A stretch of DNA of 35,925 nt. Source: a virus. Location of the stretch: positions 1 through 35,925 of IMG/VR virus record IMGVR_UViG_3300023049_000088. One strand, 5' to 3'. This document shows positions 1 to 7,744 of the stretch, piece by piece. How positions within the stretch are numbered: the first letter of the stretch is position 1; every line of letters starts with the position of its first letter. The translations under genes and the position numbers were made by a program. The notes under the pieces were generated by a model. That model made no database searches. It was not told the DNA's origin and worked only from the letters and a program-made list of their open reading frames with translations.

Positions 1-131
1 CCCACGATCTTGTCGAACGAGTCGGAGTGCATCGTCGGGCGGTCGTTCGGGTTGACTACCGGCCCGTGTGGAAGCACGCATCGCAGGACGTGGCCGTCGG
101 CCTCGGGGCGTCGTGATCGGCAGCCGTTCAT
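1..131 (-). CDS. Partial hypothetical protein (runs off the left edge)
   Basis: The frame opens at an ATG (129-131) that overlaps the TGA of the upstream gene in an ATGA arrangement and stays open to base 1, giving 43 codons beginning MNGCRSRRPEADGH. The overlap mirrors the junction between the two upstream genes base for base, which supports translational coupling and a real start. I recognise no domain in the visible part. It contains two cysteines, at positions 4 and 18. The gene belongs to the same leftward operon as the paralogous pair before it, but I see no clear similarity to them beyond the shared junction sequence. Function unknown. Confidence 0.55.
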   Translation of the reverse strand, partial: MNGCRSRRPEADGHVLRCVLPHGPVVNPNDRPTMHSDSFDKIV

Positions 132-628
132 GCGTCACCTGCCTGCGCCCTGAGCGCGTCGTACGCGACCGTCTGGATGTCCCCGTAGGTGATGTATCCC
201 GGCAGGTTGGGAGCGAACTCCTCCCACAACGCCTTCACCACAGCATCGGTGACGGTCACGTCAGGCTCGACGTGCGGAGTAGCATTGCATTGCGTACACG
301 GCAGGTCTGTGCCGGTGATCGTGCCGTCATCGCACCACTTGGCTTGGCACTCCGGCTCAGGCTCTACGTGCGGGGTCGCACCCTTCGTGTTGTCGGTCCA
401 GTAGGTGCCGTCGCTGTGATGGCGGTCTTCACGGCAGTCTGCGACGTAGTAGTTGCCGCACTCGTGCGTGTGGAGGTCGAGGCGCAGCAGCCGGTCGCCT
501 CGCATGACGAGCGCATCGCCTTCCAACATGGTCCGAACGACGGCTGCGATCGAGCCGGTGGAGTCGTGTCGGTGCGCCAGCACCTCGTCGGTCTCGGTGG
601 CTGTGGTCAGGGTCGCGTTGCACTTCAT
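128..628 (-). CDS. Hypothetical protein, paralogue of the upstream 101-aa gene
   Basis: A 166-aa soluble protein, no domain recognised. It starts MKCNATLTTAT and ends AQAGDA. The upstream 101-aa protein starts MTHCNARLTTAT and ends TQAGDA. The motif ATPHVE occurs twice here (TKGATPHVE and CNATPHVE) and once in the neighbour (WKGATPHVE). This is visible descent from a duplication. It carries cysteine pairs (C-x4-C around ECQAKWC, then CTQC) that could bind metal, but this is only inference. The start ATG overlaps the TGA of the upstream gene (ATGA). Last complete gene of the leftward operon in this window. Confidence 0.75.
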   Translation of the reverse strand: MKCNATLTTATETDEVLAHRHDSTGSIAAVVRTMLEGDALVMRGDRLLRLDLHTHECGNYYVADCREDRHHSDGTYWTDNTKGATPHVEPEPECQAKWCDDGTITGTDLPCTQCNATPHVEPDVTVTDAVVKALWEEFAPNLPGYITYGDIQTVAYDALRAQAGDA

Positions 629-930
629 GCGTCACCTGCCTGCGTCTCGACGTGCGGGGTCGCGCCCTTCCAGTTGTCCCTCCAGCACAGTAGATACCCG
701 TCCTCGGGGTGAGGCATCATGTGATCATCCGCACCGTCCGAGAACGAGTAGTGGTTGTCATTGTCAAGGTCGCACGTCAGCGTGTAGGTCGTGGTGTGTG
801 TCGTGCCGTCACATCCCGGCTTGGCCGCCCCGCAGATTGTGCGGGTCCGTCCGTCGTTCACCATGAAGGTGAAGGGCTCGGGGCACGGTTCGACGGTTGC
901 CGTGGTCAGGCGAGCGTTGCAGTGTGTCAT
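625..930 (-). CDS. Hypothetical small protein, paralogue of the 166-aa neighbour
   Basis: A 101-aa protein with six cysteines and several histidines, no recognised family. The N-terminal pattern CNAxLTTAT and the C-terminal KGATPHVE...QAGDA are shared with the next gene downstream, so the two are tandem paralogues. The ATG at 928-930 is preceded by GGGAGA about nine bases upstream. The stop overlaps the next start (ATGA). It follows the VRR-NUC nuclease gene after about 31 bases, so it is probably co-transcribed with the recombination genes. Function unknown. Confidence 0.72.
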   Translation of the reverse strand: MTHCNARLTTATVEPCPEPFTFMVNDGRTRTICGAAKPGCDGTTHTTTYTLTCDLDNDNHYSFSDGADDHMMPHPEDGYLLCWRDNWKGATPHVETQAGDA

Positions 931-961
931 CGGTCGTTCTCCCAGTTGTCGTTGTAGTCGT

Positions 962-1279
962 TCAGGTGTCGTGATCCTGCACGGCCTGTGTCACCGTCGC
1001 GGTTGCCTCGTCCACGCTCTCCACGACCGCCGCAACCGCTCCCGCCTCGGTCAACAGGCGGAGGATCTCCTGCTGAATGGCGCTCACCGGATGAGACTGA
1101 TCGGGGTGCTTGACCTCCAGTGCGAGGAAGCGTCCCTGCACGCAGCCGATCAGGTCGGGCAGACCTGCCTGCTGGAACGGGCCGCCGTGCACCTTGAACC
1201 AGAACGAACCGGGGAACCCGGCCAGCAGGGCGCTCTTGACGCGCCCCACCAGCCGGGTCTCCGGTCCCTTACGTGCCAT
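962..1279 (-). CDS. VRR-NUC domain nuclease (Holliday-junction-resolvase-like)
   Basis: A 105-aa protein matching the whole VRR-NUC fold of the PD-(D/E)XK superfamily. The visible core is GLPDLIG (D42), then FLALEVK (E55, K57), then a Gln-containing helix (SAIQQE, Q69-Q70). This is the D...ExK...Q layout of the family. Stand-alone VRR-NUC proteins act as structure-specific nucleases, often on branched DNA. Here one could resolve recombination or replication intermediates. Its ATG overlaps the stop of the SSB-like gene (TGATG), so it is translationally coupled to the recombination cluster. The exact substrate cannot be read from sequence. Confidence 0.85.
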   Translation of the reverse strand: MARKGPETRLVGRVKSALLAGFPGSFWFKVHGGPFQQAGLPDLIGCVQGRFLALEVKHPDQSHPVSAIQQEILRLLTEAGAVAAVVESVDEATATVTQAVQDHDT

Positions 1280-1779
1280 CAGGCCAGCGAGGACAGCGGC
1301 ACGCCGTCGTCCTCGTTGTCGTTCTCGGTGCCGACACCACCAACCGCCTCGGCGGACATGTACGAGGCCACGTTGGCGTAGGTCTTGTCGCTGTTGGCAC
1401 CCTTGCCCTGCGAGTGGGACACCGTGACACCGAGGCGCTTGCCCACCAGTGCTCGGGACACCTCACGCATGTCACCGAACGCCTGCGGCTTGATGCCGGT
1501 GCACACCAGCAGGTTGTACCAGTTGTCCTTGGTCGCACCCGCGTGGTTGTCGTTCCCGCTGAAGTTGTCGTTCAGCACGTAGAGCGTGGACCGGACGGTG
1601 CCCCCTGCCTCGGGGCCGTTGACCACCTTGAAGGTGAACAGGACGTTGTCGCCCTTGTTCTGCGCGTCGTTCGGACGTGACTCCCCAGACGCCACCTCCA
1701 CGAGGTAGTCGCCCTCGGGCAGACGACGCCCGAAGCGCGGGACGTAGTCGTCCTCGAACTTCATTCCCCAGTCACTCAT
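1279..1779 (-). CDS. Single-stranded DNA-binding-like protein (DUF669/SSB-like)
   Basis: 166 aa from the ATG at 1777-1779, chosen because AAAGGA lies seven bases upstream; an upstream in-frame ATG at 1803 lacks this. The sequence has the layout of phage ssDNA-binding proteins of the DUF669 type: an N-terminal MSDWGMKFEDDYVP, a PEGDYLVEV strand, LFTFKVVNGPEAGG, a WYNLLVCTGI segment, and an acidic tail (TENDNEDDG) ending VPLSSLA. Such acidic tails recruit partner proteins in SSBs. It lies between the Sak4-like ATPase and the VRR-NUC nuclease, fitting a role coating ssDNA during recombination and replication. A promoter-like sequence lies just upstream. Family assignment is by pattern, not search. 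Confidence 0.7.
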   Translation of the reverse strand: MSDWGMKFEDDYVPRFGRRLPEGDYLVEVASGESRPNDAQNKGDNVLFTFKVVNGPEAGGTVRSTLYVLNDNFSGNDNHAGATKDNWYNLLVCTGIKPQAFGDMREVSRALVGKRLGVTVSHSQGKGANSDKTYANVASYMSAEAVGGVGTENDNEDDGVPLSSLA

Positions 1780-1820
1780 GTCTTGTCCTTTCGTATGCTG
1801 CACGGTGCAGCAGGTTGGTA

Positions 1821-1849
1821 AGTGTAGCAGTGTCAGTCGAGTCCTGCAA
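1821..1849 (-). promoter_or_regulatory. Candidate sigma70-type promoter for the SSB-like gene
   Basis: On the minus strand TTGCAG (1844-1849) is followed after exactly 17 bases by TACACT (1821-1826). The -35 box lies in the last codons of the Sak4-like gene. It would restart transcription for the SSB-like gene and those downstream. Hexamer match only. Confidence 0.4.
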
Positions 1850-2618
1850 CTCCAACTTCACGGAGGTACGCAGGAAGTGTCGGAGTGTTTTTGATGCCGA
1901 TGACAGACGGCAACTGCTCAGACAACTCAGGGTCACAGCGTGTCTTTGCAGTCACCTTGTCTGAGGGCTTGATGCGCACCACGTGACGCTGAGAGTTGAA
2001 GTCGTCAGGATCACGGATCATGTGGGTGTACAGAATCTGGTCGGGACGTGAGATGGCAGCCGCAAGCGGCGTCTTGTGCAGGTCGGGCTGCATCTTTGCG
2101 TCACCTTCGAGGTCATCGAGGGTCTTGGTCTGGCTCGTCATGACGACGTGCATCGGGCGGTTGGCAGACGAAGACGCCAGCCCGTACCAGAACGTGAAGA
2201 AGTCAGTGAACCAGTCGCCCAGCCCACCCCAGAAAGCGAAGTCGGTAGCCGGACGGTCGCCTGTGTAGGGCTCATCCATCGGGTGCTTGAGCAAGTGCTT
2301 CTTCACCATGGTCTGCAACGCAGAGACCGACTCGATCACAACGCAGTCGTAGGCGTGGTCGCCCTTGTGCAGATCAGACCACAGCACCTCGAACTCACGC
2401 ACGTTGCGCACCTTGTGCATGATCAGGTTCTTGCTGTGAGGTGACCCTGCGAGGGAGTTGACCCCCTCCTCACCGGCAACGTACAGGTACAGGGTCTTGC
2501 CCAGTTCTGCGATGGTGCCCGACAGGGTGGTCTTGCCGGTACCCGGCTGCCCATGGATCAGGATGCGGGCATGATCAGGAACATACTTCTGACCGCTGAT
2601 GTCTCCGAGCAGGCTCAT
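1833..2618 (-). CDS. Sak4-like RecA-fold ATPase (phage recombinase)
   Basis: 261 aa with Walker A GQPGTGKTT (residues 23-31) right after a short N-terminus, then a Walker-B-like strand DCVVIES and a later strand HVVMTSQTKT. This matches the short RecA-core ATPases annotated as Sak4 or AAA_24 in phages, which promote single-strand annealing with an SSB partner. The start ATG (2616-2618) overlaps the stop of the 34-aa membrane peptide gene (ATGA). Neighbours support recombination: a Cas4-like nuclease upstream and SSB-like and VRR-NUC genes downstream. An alternative is a general RecA-like NTPase without annealing partner activity; the gene order favours Sak4. Confidence 0.78.
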   Translation of the reverse strand: MSLLGDISGQKYVPDHARILIHGQPGTGKTTLSGTIAELGKTLYLYVAGEEGVNSLAGSPHSKNLIMHKVRNVREFEVLWSDLHKGDHAYDCVVIESVSALQTMVKKHLLKHPMDEPYTGDRPATDFAFWGGLGDWFTDFFTFWYGLASSSANRPMHVVMTSQTKTLDDLEGDAKMQPDLHKTPLAAAISRPDQILYTHMIRDPDDFNSQRHVVRIKPSDKVTAKTRCDPELSEQLPSVIGIKNTPTLPAYLREVGVAGLD

Positions 2619-2719
2619 TCGTCATCTCCGTTGTCGTTGCGTCCGTACAGGACCCACACCACGAAGGCGAGGAATCCGTAGAACAGCAGGTTGTTGAAAA
2701 CTACAACGTAGGGTTCCAT
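2615..2719 (-). CDS. 34-aa single-pass membrane peptide
   Basis: A short frame begins with an ATG at 2717-2719 that overlaps the stop of the Cas4-like gene (TGATG) and ends with a TGA at 2615-2617 that overlaps the start of the ATPase gene (ATGA). Double coupling and exact filling of the gap argue that it is translated. The peptide is MEPYVV, then a hydrophobic stretch of about 20 residues (VFNNLLFYGFLAFVVWVLYG), then a polar acidic tail (RNDNGDDE). It should be an N-out or N-in single-helix membrane protein. I recognise no family. A membrane peptide between a nuclease and a recombinase gene is unusual. Confidence 0.65.
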   Translation of the reverse strand: MEPYVVVFNNLLFYGFLAFVVWVLYGRNDNGDDE

Positions 2720-3831
2720 CAGCGTGTCTCCGATACAGGATCGCCCAGCACGTAGTCCTTGACAAGTTCGCTGGTGTCGTTGCCGTAGTAGTCAGCCACA
2801 CACAGCGACTGGAACTGACACCAGTCACAGTGCATGCCGGTGTTGCGGATGGGAGTGCGCTCTTCAGGCAGGAGCAGGGAGTGGTTGATCAGTTCGTTGC
2901 TCTCTGTCAGCAGCGTGCGGATCACAGTCTCGTTGACCGGCAGTAGCCGGCGGTAGAAGAAGGTCTCGTTGCCCTCCTCGACAGCCTTGACGTAGTGCTC
3001 GTTGAACCGCTCGTCATCAGGACCGTAGTCGTAGTCCCCCTGCTTCAGCGTGTCACCGAGCAGCACGTACAGGGCGTGCTCATCGAGCACGGTCTGGTTC
3101 TTGTAGAGGTTGCCGGCCTTGGTCAGCCGCACCTTCGGCTCACGGGTGATGGCGTAGTCGTACTCGACCGCGATCGGCTCCTCGCCGGTGAGGTTGTGCA
3201 GCCACGGAGCCAGACCCCATGCGTACAGGTGCATCTGGCTGTTGGTCAGCCTGAAGTCCGACGAGGAGGTGCGGCTTGTGGTCTTGTGGTCACGCAAGAC
3301 GACCATCCCGTCTTCACGCTGCACTACACGGTCCACCTTGCCTCCGTACTTGATGCCCGTGGTCTCGTCAGTTCGCTCCCACTGCACCTCGACACCGAGC
3401 ACCTTGTCGGTGGCGAAGGATCCCTCGCTGAACCAGCGTGCGGTGTACCGCTGGTACAGGAACCACACCCGCTCGGGAAGGGCGTCGATCTCCTCGTCCA
3501 TCCCCACCATGTAGGCGTGGTGGTAGTCCTTGATGTAGTTGTGGATGATCGCGGGCCAGTCAGCCCCGGTCTCGTACTTCGCAGTGAACAGCGGTTCGAG
3601 ATTGTCGATGCCGAGGTCGATCACCTCGGGCCGTTCGAGCAGCGTCGCCTGTGCTTCTCCCTGCTTGAGTCCCTGCCCCTGCATCAGCGCGTGGAACCAC
3701 GAGCCGAGGAGCATGGGGACGTTCACGTCAGAGGTTGGGCGTGACAGCCTGTCGATGTACTCGTACGTGAACTTCTGCTCGCAGTGACGCAGTGTGTTGA
3801 GGGCACTGTTGTGCCAACGTCCTTCTCTCAT
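2719..3831 (-). CDS. Cas4/RecB-like PD-(D/E)XK nuclease with Fe-S cysteines
   Basis: 370 aa from the ATG at 3829-3831, preceded by AAGGACTGGG. An upstream in-frame GTG at 3876 would add 15 residues but has no better ribosome site. The PD-(D/E)XK core is visible: GGKVDRVV (D167), then VVLRDHKTT (D181, K183), then a QMHLYAW helix typical of RecB nucleases. One cysteine near the N-terminus (C17, RHCEQKF) and three near the C-terminus (C335, C338, C344 in HCDWCQFQSLC) form the four-cysteine Fe-S layout of Cas4/AddB nucleases. It probably resects DNA ends for the Sak4-like recombinase next door. No CRISPR array or cas1 is present, so a CRISPR role is not supported. Confidence 0.85.
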   Translation of the reverse strand: MREGRWHNSALNTLRHCEQKFTYEYIDRLSRPTSDVNVPMLLGSWFHALMQGQGLKQGEAQATLLERPEVIDLGIDNLEPLFTAKYETGADWPAIIHNYIKDYHHAYMVGMDEEIDALPERVWFLYQRYTARWFSEGSFATDKVLGVEVQWERTDETTGIKYGGKVDRVVQREDGMVVLRDHKTTSRTSSSDFRLTNSQMHLYAWGLAPWLHNLTGEEPIAVEYDYAITREPKVRLTKAGNLYKNQTVLDEHALYVLLGDTLKQGDYDYGPDDERFNEHYVKAVEEGNETFFYRRLLPVNETVIRTLLTESNELINHSLLLPEERTPIRNTGMHCDWCQFQSLCVADYYGNDTSELVKDYVLGDPVSETR

Positions 3832-3936
3832 TCCCAGTCCTTCGTCTAGTTGTGCAGTGATCTCCCTATTCCTCACGTTTAGGAGATCATCAGGAGTTTT
3901 AACCGATAGTTGGCCTGAGGATCCTGAAGCCCGTAG

Positions 3937-4266
3937 TCAGGCTGTCTTCTGCTTCTTGGCCTCAGTCTCCGCACGCTTCGCTGCACGCTTAGCGGCAGTA
4001 GCGATCAGACCCTTGGCCTCGGGAGCCTTGGGCGACACGATGATGATGCTGTCGCCACGCTTCTGGACGATGTAGCCCTCGGGGGAGACACGGTTCAGGT
4101 ACCCGGCGCGTCCACCGGAGGTGTCGTCATCGAAGGCGACCTCGATCTTGCCGGTCTTGGCGTTCGCAGCCGCCTCGAACAGGTCGTTGTACTTGGAGGC
4201 CCCTCCAGCGCGGTCGATGCTGGGGATCTCAGAGATCTCGGTGATCTTGTAGGACAGGTCGCTCAT
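3937..4266 (-). CDS. Hypothetical protein with basic C-terminus
   Basis: 109 aa, unrecognised. The middle (KTGKIEVAFDDDT, NRVSPEGYIVQKRGDSIIIVSP) looks like a small beta-rich domain. The C-terminal 25 residues are alanine/lysine-rich (AAKRAAKRAETEAKKQKTA) and would bind nucleic acid non-specifically or form a helix. The ATG at 4264-4266 overlaps the polymerase stop (ATGA) and GAGGAG lies within the end of the polymerase gene. Its place straight after the polymerase suggests an accessory of replication, but that is inference only. Confidence 0.75.
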   Translation of the reverse strand: MSDLSYKITEISEIPSIDRAGGASKYNDLFEAAANAKTGKIEVAFDDDTSGGRAGYLNRVSPEGYIVQKRGDSIIIVSPKAPEAKGLIATAAKRAAKRAETEAKKQKTA

Positions 4267-6131
4267 GTTGCACTCCTCAGGGTGTGCTCTTCGGTGTAGT
4301 AGCCCCAGCGGGTGCCGAGGCTGACATCGACCTCTATTGGGAGGTCGAAGGGGTAAACATTCGTCATCTGTGAGAGGGATACGAGTACTGCTTCAGCCGA
4401 GCCAGCTTCCAACAGCACTGAGTCATGCACTGTACCAACGATGTGAAGGTCAGTCAAGTTCAGCCTGTGCTTCGCGGCATTAATCGAGACGAGAGTTCGC
4501 AGCATCATGTCCGAGGCACTGCCCTGCACAGGGCTGTTGATCGCCTGCCGTTCCGCTGCCCCCGCCTTCATCTGATTGGTTGAGTACACGTCAGGCAGCC
4601 GGCGGTACCTGCCGAACAGGTTCCGAACGTAGCCGTTGTCTCGTACGAACTGACGCTGGTACTCGTGCCATTCGCCCAGCCCTTCCCACGTGTCGAAGAA
4701 TCCGTCACGCAGGCGCTTGGCCTCGTCCAGTGTGAACGTCACACCGTACGTGTCTTCAGCATAGTCTACGAACTTGGAGGCTCCCATGCCAAAGATGAAC
4801 CCAAAGTTGATCGCCTTGCCTGCCTGCCTCTCCTCCTTGGTCACGTCCTCGACACGCCCCCCCGTCACCAGAGTGGCAGCCACGCTGTGCAGGTCGGTGC
4901 CCCTGCGGTACGCCTCCATCATGGGGTTGTCGGGCTTGACCGTGTCGTGCACGAACTGAGCAGCGACACGCATCTCGATCTGCGAGTAGTCAGCCTCGCA
5001 GAACCAGCCGCCCTCGGGAGCACGAAACAGGTGCTTCAGTTCACGTGAAACCTGCTGCATGTTCGGGTTCGAGGAAGACAGCCGGCCCGTGCTGGTACGC
5101 GCCACGTTGAACGAGGCATGCACCCGGCCCTCATCGTCGGCGTTCTCCTGCCACGACCTGATGAACTGCGCCTGCTTCGACCCGTGGCGGTAGGTGAGTA
5201 GGCGCTCGGCCACCTCGGAGCCTTCACGTGACAGGCGGGTGAGCACGTTGGCTGCCCATGAGGGGCGTCCGGCGGGCGTCATCGCGTCGATGCGCAGGTG
5301 CCCCTGCTTCACGGCCTGCTCGGTGAACGCGAGGAACCACTTGGCCGTGGCCTCCCACGACACCATCGGGTAGTCGTCGGGGGCCATGCCGTACTCCCTC
5401 GCGCGCCGCATCAGCCACTGCGCTGCCTCCTCGACCTCCTGCTCGGCACGTAGCAGGGCACCAGCGGCCCGCTCCCTGTCGAGGAGGATCCCCCGGTGCT
5501 CTGCCCTCATCAGCACCCTCTGCGCACCGTGGACGGTGAATGCGAGGCTCGTGAAGGCATCGTCGGAAGCGGCGAGGTGCTCGGCCTGCTCCTTGAACAG
5601 CCGAGCGGTGGCGATGGTGTCGTCGGCGTTGTACCGAGCGAGGTCGAACCACGGTGTGCTCATGGTGTCACGTACGTCGATGCCCCAGTCCCCACCCATC
5701 AGGTGAGCAGCCTGATCCTTCAGCCGCTTGCTGCGATTCTCGTTGATCAGGTGGGCCATCGTCATGGTGTCAGCCCACACGTTGCGGGTCAGGTCGAACC
5801 CGGTGTGGTGCCAGATCCACTTGATCTCGAACCCAGCGTTGTGTGCCACCAGCCTGTCGTGGTTGCGCAGCATGTGAGCCACGACACCCATGACCGATTG
5901 CCACTTGTACCCCCACGGCCCATCAGGGTGGGCAAGCGGGATGACCCACGTGTCCTCGTCGTTGGTGGTCAGCGAGATCGAGGTGATCTTCGCGCCAGTG
6001 GCACGGGGGTCAAGCCCGGTCGTCTCGATGTCGAACGCGACGAACGCATCGGCACGCTTCGCACTGCGCAGGAGGCTTTTGTGCACCTCGTGCAGTGCGT
6101 CCTTCGTCATCACTGTCTCGTAGTTCATCAT
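4263..6131 (-). CDS. polA: Family A DNA polymerase (Pol I type) with 3'-5' exonuclease
   Basis: 622 aa, the size of T7-like phage polymerases without a 5' nuclease domain. Exonuclease motifs: FDIETTGLD (D34, E36), VAHNAGFEIK (about 95-104) and YNADDT (167-172). Polymerase motifs: TSTGRLSSSNPNMQ (346-359), motif A DYSQIEMR (D381), motif B KEERQAGKAINFGFIFG (432-448) and motif C VGTVHDSVLLE (H569, D570). All key catalytic residues appear present, so it should be a proofreading replicative polymerase. The ATG at 6129-6131 overlaps the helicase stop (ATGA), and a second ATG follows at once, so the start is uncertain by one codon. It acts with the upstream helicase and primase-polymerase. Confidence 0.97.
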   Translation of the reverse strand: MMNYETVMTKDALHEVHKSLLRSAKRADAFVAFDIETTGLDPRATGAKITSISLTTNDEDTWVIPLAHPDGPWGYKWQSVMGVVAHMLRNHDRLVAHNAGFEIKWIWHHTGFDLTRNVWADTMTMAHLINENRSKRLKDQAAHLMGGDWGIDVRDTMSTPWFDLARYNADDTIATARLFKEQAEHLAASDDAFTSLAFTVHGAQRVLMRAEHRGILLDRERAAGALLRAEQEVEEAAQWLMRRAREYGMAPDDYPMVSWEATAKWFLAFTEQAVKQGHLRIDAMTPAGRPSWAANVLTRLSREGSEVAERLLTYRHGSKQAQFIRSWQENADDEGRVHASFNVARTSTGRLSSSNPNMQQVSRELKHLFRAPEGGWFCEADYSQIEMRVAAQFVHDTVKPDNPMMEAYRRGTDLHSVAATLVTGGRVEDVTKEERQAGKAINFGFIFGMGASKFVDYAEDTYGVTFTLDEAKRLRDGFFDTWEGLGEWHEYQRQFVRDNGYVRNLFGRYRRLPDVYSTNQMKAGAAERQAINSPVQGSASDMMLRTLVSINAAKHRLNLTDLHIVGTVHDSVLLEAGSAEAVLVSLSQMTNVYPFDLPIEVDVSLGTRWGYYTEEHTLRSAT

Positions 6132-7582
6132 CGTCCCAGTCGTCGGATCTCATCAGCCGAGTCAAGAATCACTGACTCAAGCGTTGCCTTGGTGGTGTGT
6201 GACTTCATCACAGCCTCGTCAATACTACCACGAACAATCATGTGGTGGAAGGTGACCGGCTTGGTCTGTCCCTTGCGGTTGAGCCTGTCTCGTGCCTGCT
6301 CGTAGTCATCACGTCGCTCAGACTGCGAGAGGAACACGGCATGTGAGGCAGCCACGAACTCGTTCACTGCCAGCGACACGGTGCGCATCTGTGCCACGAT
6401 TACCATCGGCCCGTCGGCGTTGAGAAACTGCTTGCGGATGGTGCGTCGGTCATCAGACTTAGTGTTGCCGTAGATCATGTGAGTGTTCATCTTGCGCTTG
6501 AGCAACGCAGCGTGCATGCGCTTCACGTCATCCACGAAGTGAGCGAAGATGACCACCTTCTCACCTGAGTCGTACAGGTCAGCCACCAGATCAGATGTGT
6601 ACTTGATCTTGCTGTCCCCGAAGTGGGTGACGTTTCCGCCGTCCGTGATGTGGCCCGAGGTCAACTGGCGCAGCCGCATCCACTGCGTGAGAGCGTTGAC
6701 CGAGATGTGAGGTGCGCTCCCATCCATGGAGATCACCATCTTCTCAGCCATGTCGGTGTACGCCCTCGCCTCGGCCGGCGTGAGTGTCACGTGGTGCGTC
6801 ACATCGGTGACCGGGGGCAGGTCGAGGGCGTCGTCCTTGCGCACGACGATGCTGTCCTTGTCGCGGAGCCTGCGCATGTCGTCGAGGTTCTTGAACGCCA
6901 CCACCTGCTTGCCTCGGAACCCACCGAGCACGGCGTAGCGGTCACGGAACATCACCACGCTGGTGCCGAACCGCTTGGGGTTGAGGAACCGCCACTGTGC
7001 GAAGATGTCCATCGGGCTGTGAGGTGCGACGGTGCCCGTCATGATGATGCGACGGGGGAAGTCCTCGGACAGCGCGGCCATGGCACGTGAGACGTTCGAG
7101 GTGTAGCCCTTGATGCGGTGGCTCTCGTCCACCACGCCGACCTCGAAGCCCTGCTTGCGGATGGCCTCGGACATGGCGTTGCGCACGGTCACGGTCTTGG
7201 TACCCGGCATGGTGTGCGACTGGCTGAACACGTCGAGGTTGACGACCACGACGGTCAGCCCCGCGACCTCGGGCAGGTCACGCACGGTCTGCACCTTGGC
7301 AGCGCCCGGTCCATCGAGCACCACCACCCGGCGATCGATGTGGTCGGGCAGGTGCTTCTCGATCTCATCGGGCCACGTGTCCACGGCGGACAGGGGGCAC
7401 GTGATGAACGCCTTGGCGCTGCCGTGCTTCACCGTGAGCGCGCCGAGGTAATCGATCACGACCTTGGTCTTGCCGAGACCCGGCTCCATCAGCAGCCCGC
7501 CGACGCCGCCGTTGTTGACGAGCATCCGCAGCGCCTCGATCTGGTGGGCCATGGGCTTGGTCTTGTACTTGTAGGTGCTCAT
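6128..7582 (-). CDS. SF2 (SNF2-like) DNA helicase/ATPase
   Basis: 484 aa from the ATG at 7580-7582, which has AAAGGCAG upstream and is followed by the conserved start of the fold (TKPMAHQIEALRML, Q motif-like). Motif I is EPGLGKT (33-39), motif II VVDESH (D152, E153, H155), motif III IMTGT, motif V/VI around VAQMRTVSLAV and QARDRLNRKGQ near the C-terminus. This is the SWI2/SNF2 subset of SF2 helicases common in phage replication modules, where they unwind or remodel branched DNA. A longer frame starting at 7717 adds a Pro-rich stretch that looks non-coding. It is preceded by a 162-base structured leader and overlaps the polymerase gene by four bases. Confidence 0.93.
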   Translation of the reverse strand: MSTYKYKTKPMAHQIEALRMLVNNGGVGGLLMEPGLGKTKVVIDYLGALTVKHGSAKAFITCPLSAVDTWPDEIEKHLPDHIDRRVVVLDGPGAAKVQTVRDLPEVAGLTVVVVNLDVFSQSHTMPGTKTVTVRNAMSEAIRKQGFEVGVVDESHRIKGYTSNVSRAMAALSEDFPRRIIMTGTVAPHSPMDIFAQWRFLNPKRFGTSVVMFRDRYAVLGGFRGKQVVAFKNLDDMRRLRDKDSIVVRKDDALDLPPVTDVTHHVTLTPAEARAYTDMAEKMVISMDGSAPHISVNALTQWMRLRQLTSGHITDGGNVTHFGDSKIKYTSDLVADLYDSGEKVVIFAHFVDDVKRMHAALLKRKMNTHMIYGNTKSDDRRTIRKQFLNADGPMVIVAQMRTVSLAVNEFVAASHAVFLSQSERRDDYEQARDRLNRKGQTKPVTFHHMIVRGSIDEAVMKSHTTKATLESVILDSADEIRRLGR

Positions 7583-7744
7583 CGTCTGCCTTTCGAACAT
7601 CTGTTCAGTCGGGGCAAGGGGCTTGACAGGGGGTGTATGATCGTGGAGATCCGGGCGGTGGGGAGGTGCCCCAGAGGAGGGGCCCCGCCGACCGGCGAGT
7701 ATCGACGGGACGATCATCGCCCCCCCGTGTCATGCCTCTTGAGG
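7583..7744 (-). other. 162-base structured 5' leader of the helicase gene
   Basis: Gap between the primase-polymerase stop and the helicase start. An inverted repeat, ATGATCGT (7637-7644) with ACGATCAT (7710-7717), brackets a very G/C-rich block (7651-7690) with runs of G and C able to fold. On the minus strand this would be the 5' untranslated region of the helicase message. No convincing promoter is seen in it. It may be a regulatory RNA structure or an attenuator; the function is unknown. Confidence 0.35.

Noticed and set aside
2719-3831. CRISPR-associated role for the Cas4-like nuclease
   Set aside because: No repeats or cas genes; the neighbours are recombination genes.
3832-3876. GTG start for the Cas4-like nuclease
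   Set aside because: Adds residues before the conserved start and lacks a better ribosome site than the ATG at 3831.
7624-7641. Plus-strand promoter TTGACA...TATGAT
   Set aside because: The boxes are only six bases apart and no plus-strand gene follows.
7583-7717. N-terminal extension of the helicase
   Set aside because: The extra 45 residues are Pro-rich and lie in the structured leader; the ATG at 7582 has a ribosome site and the family's usual beginning.
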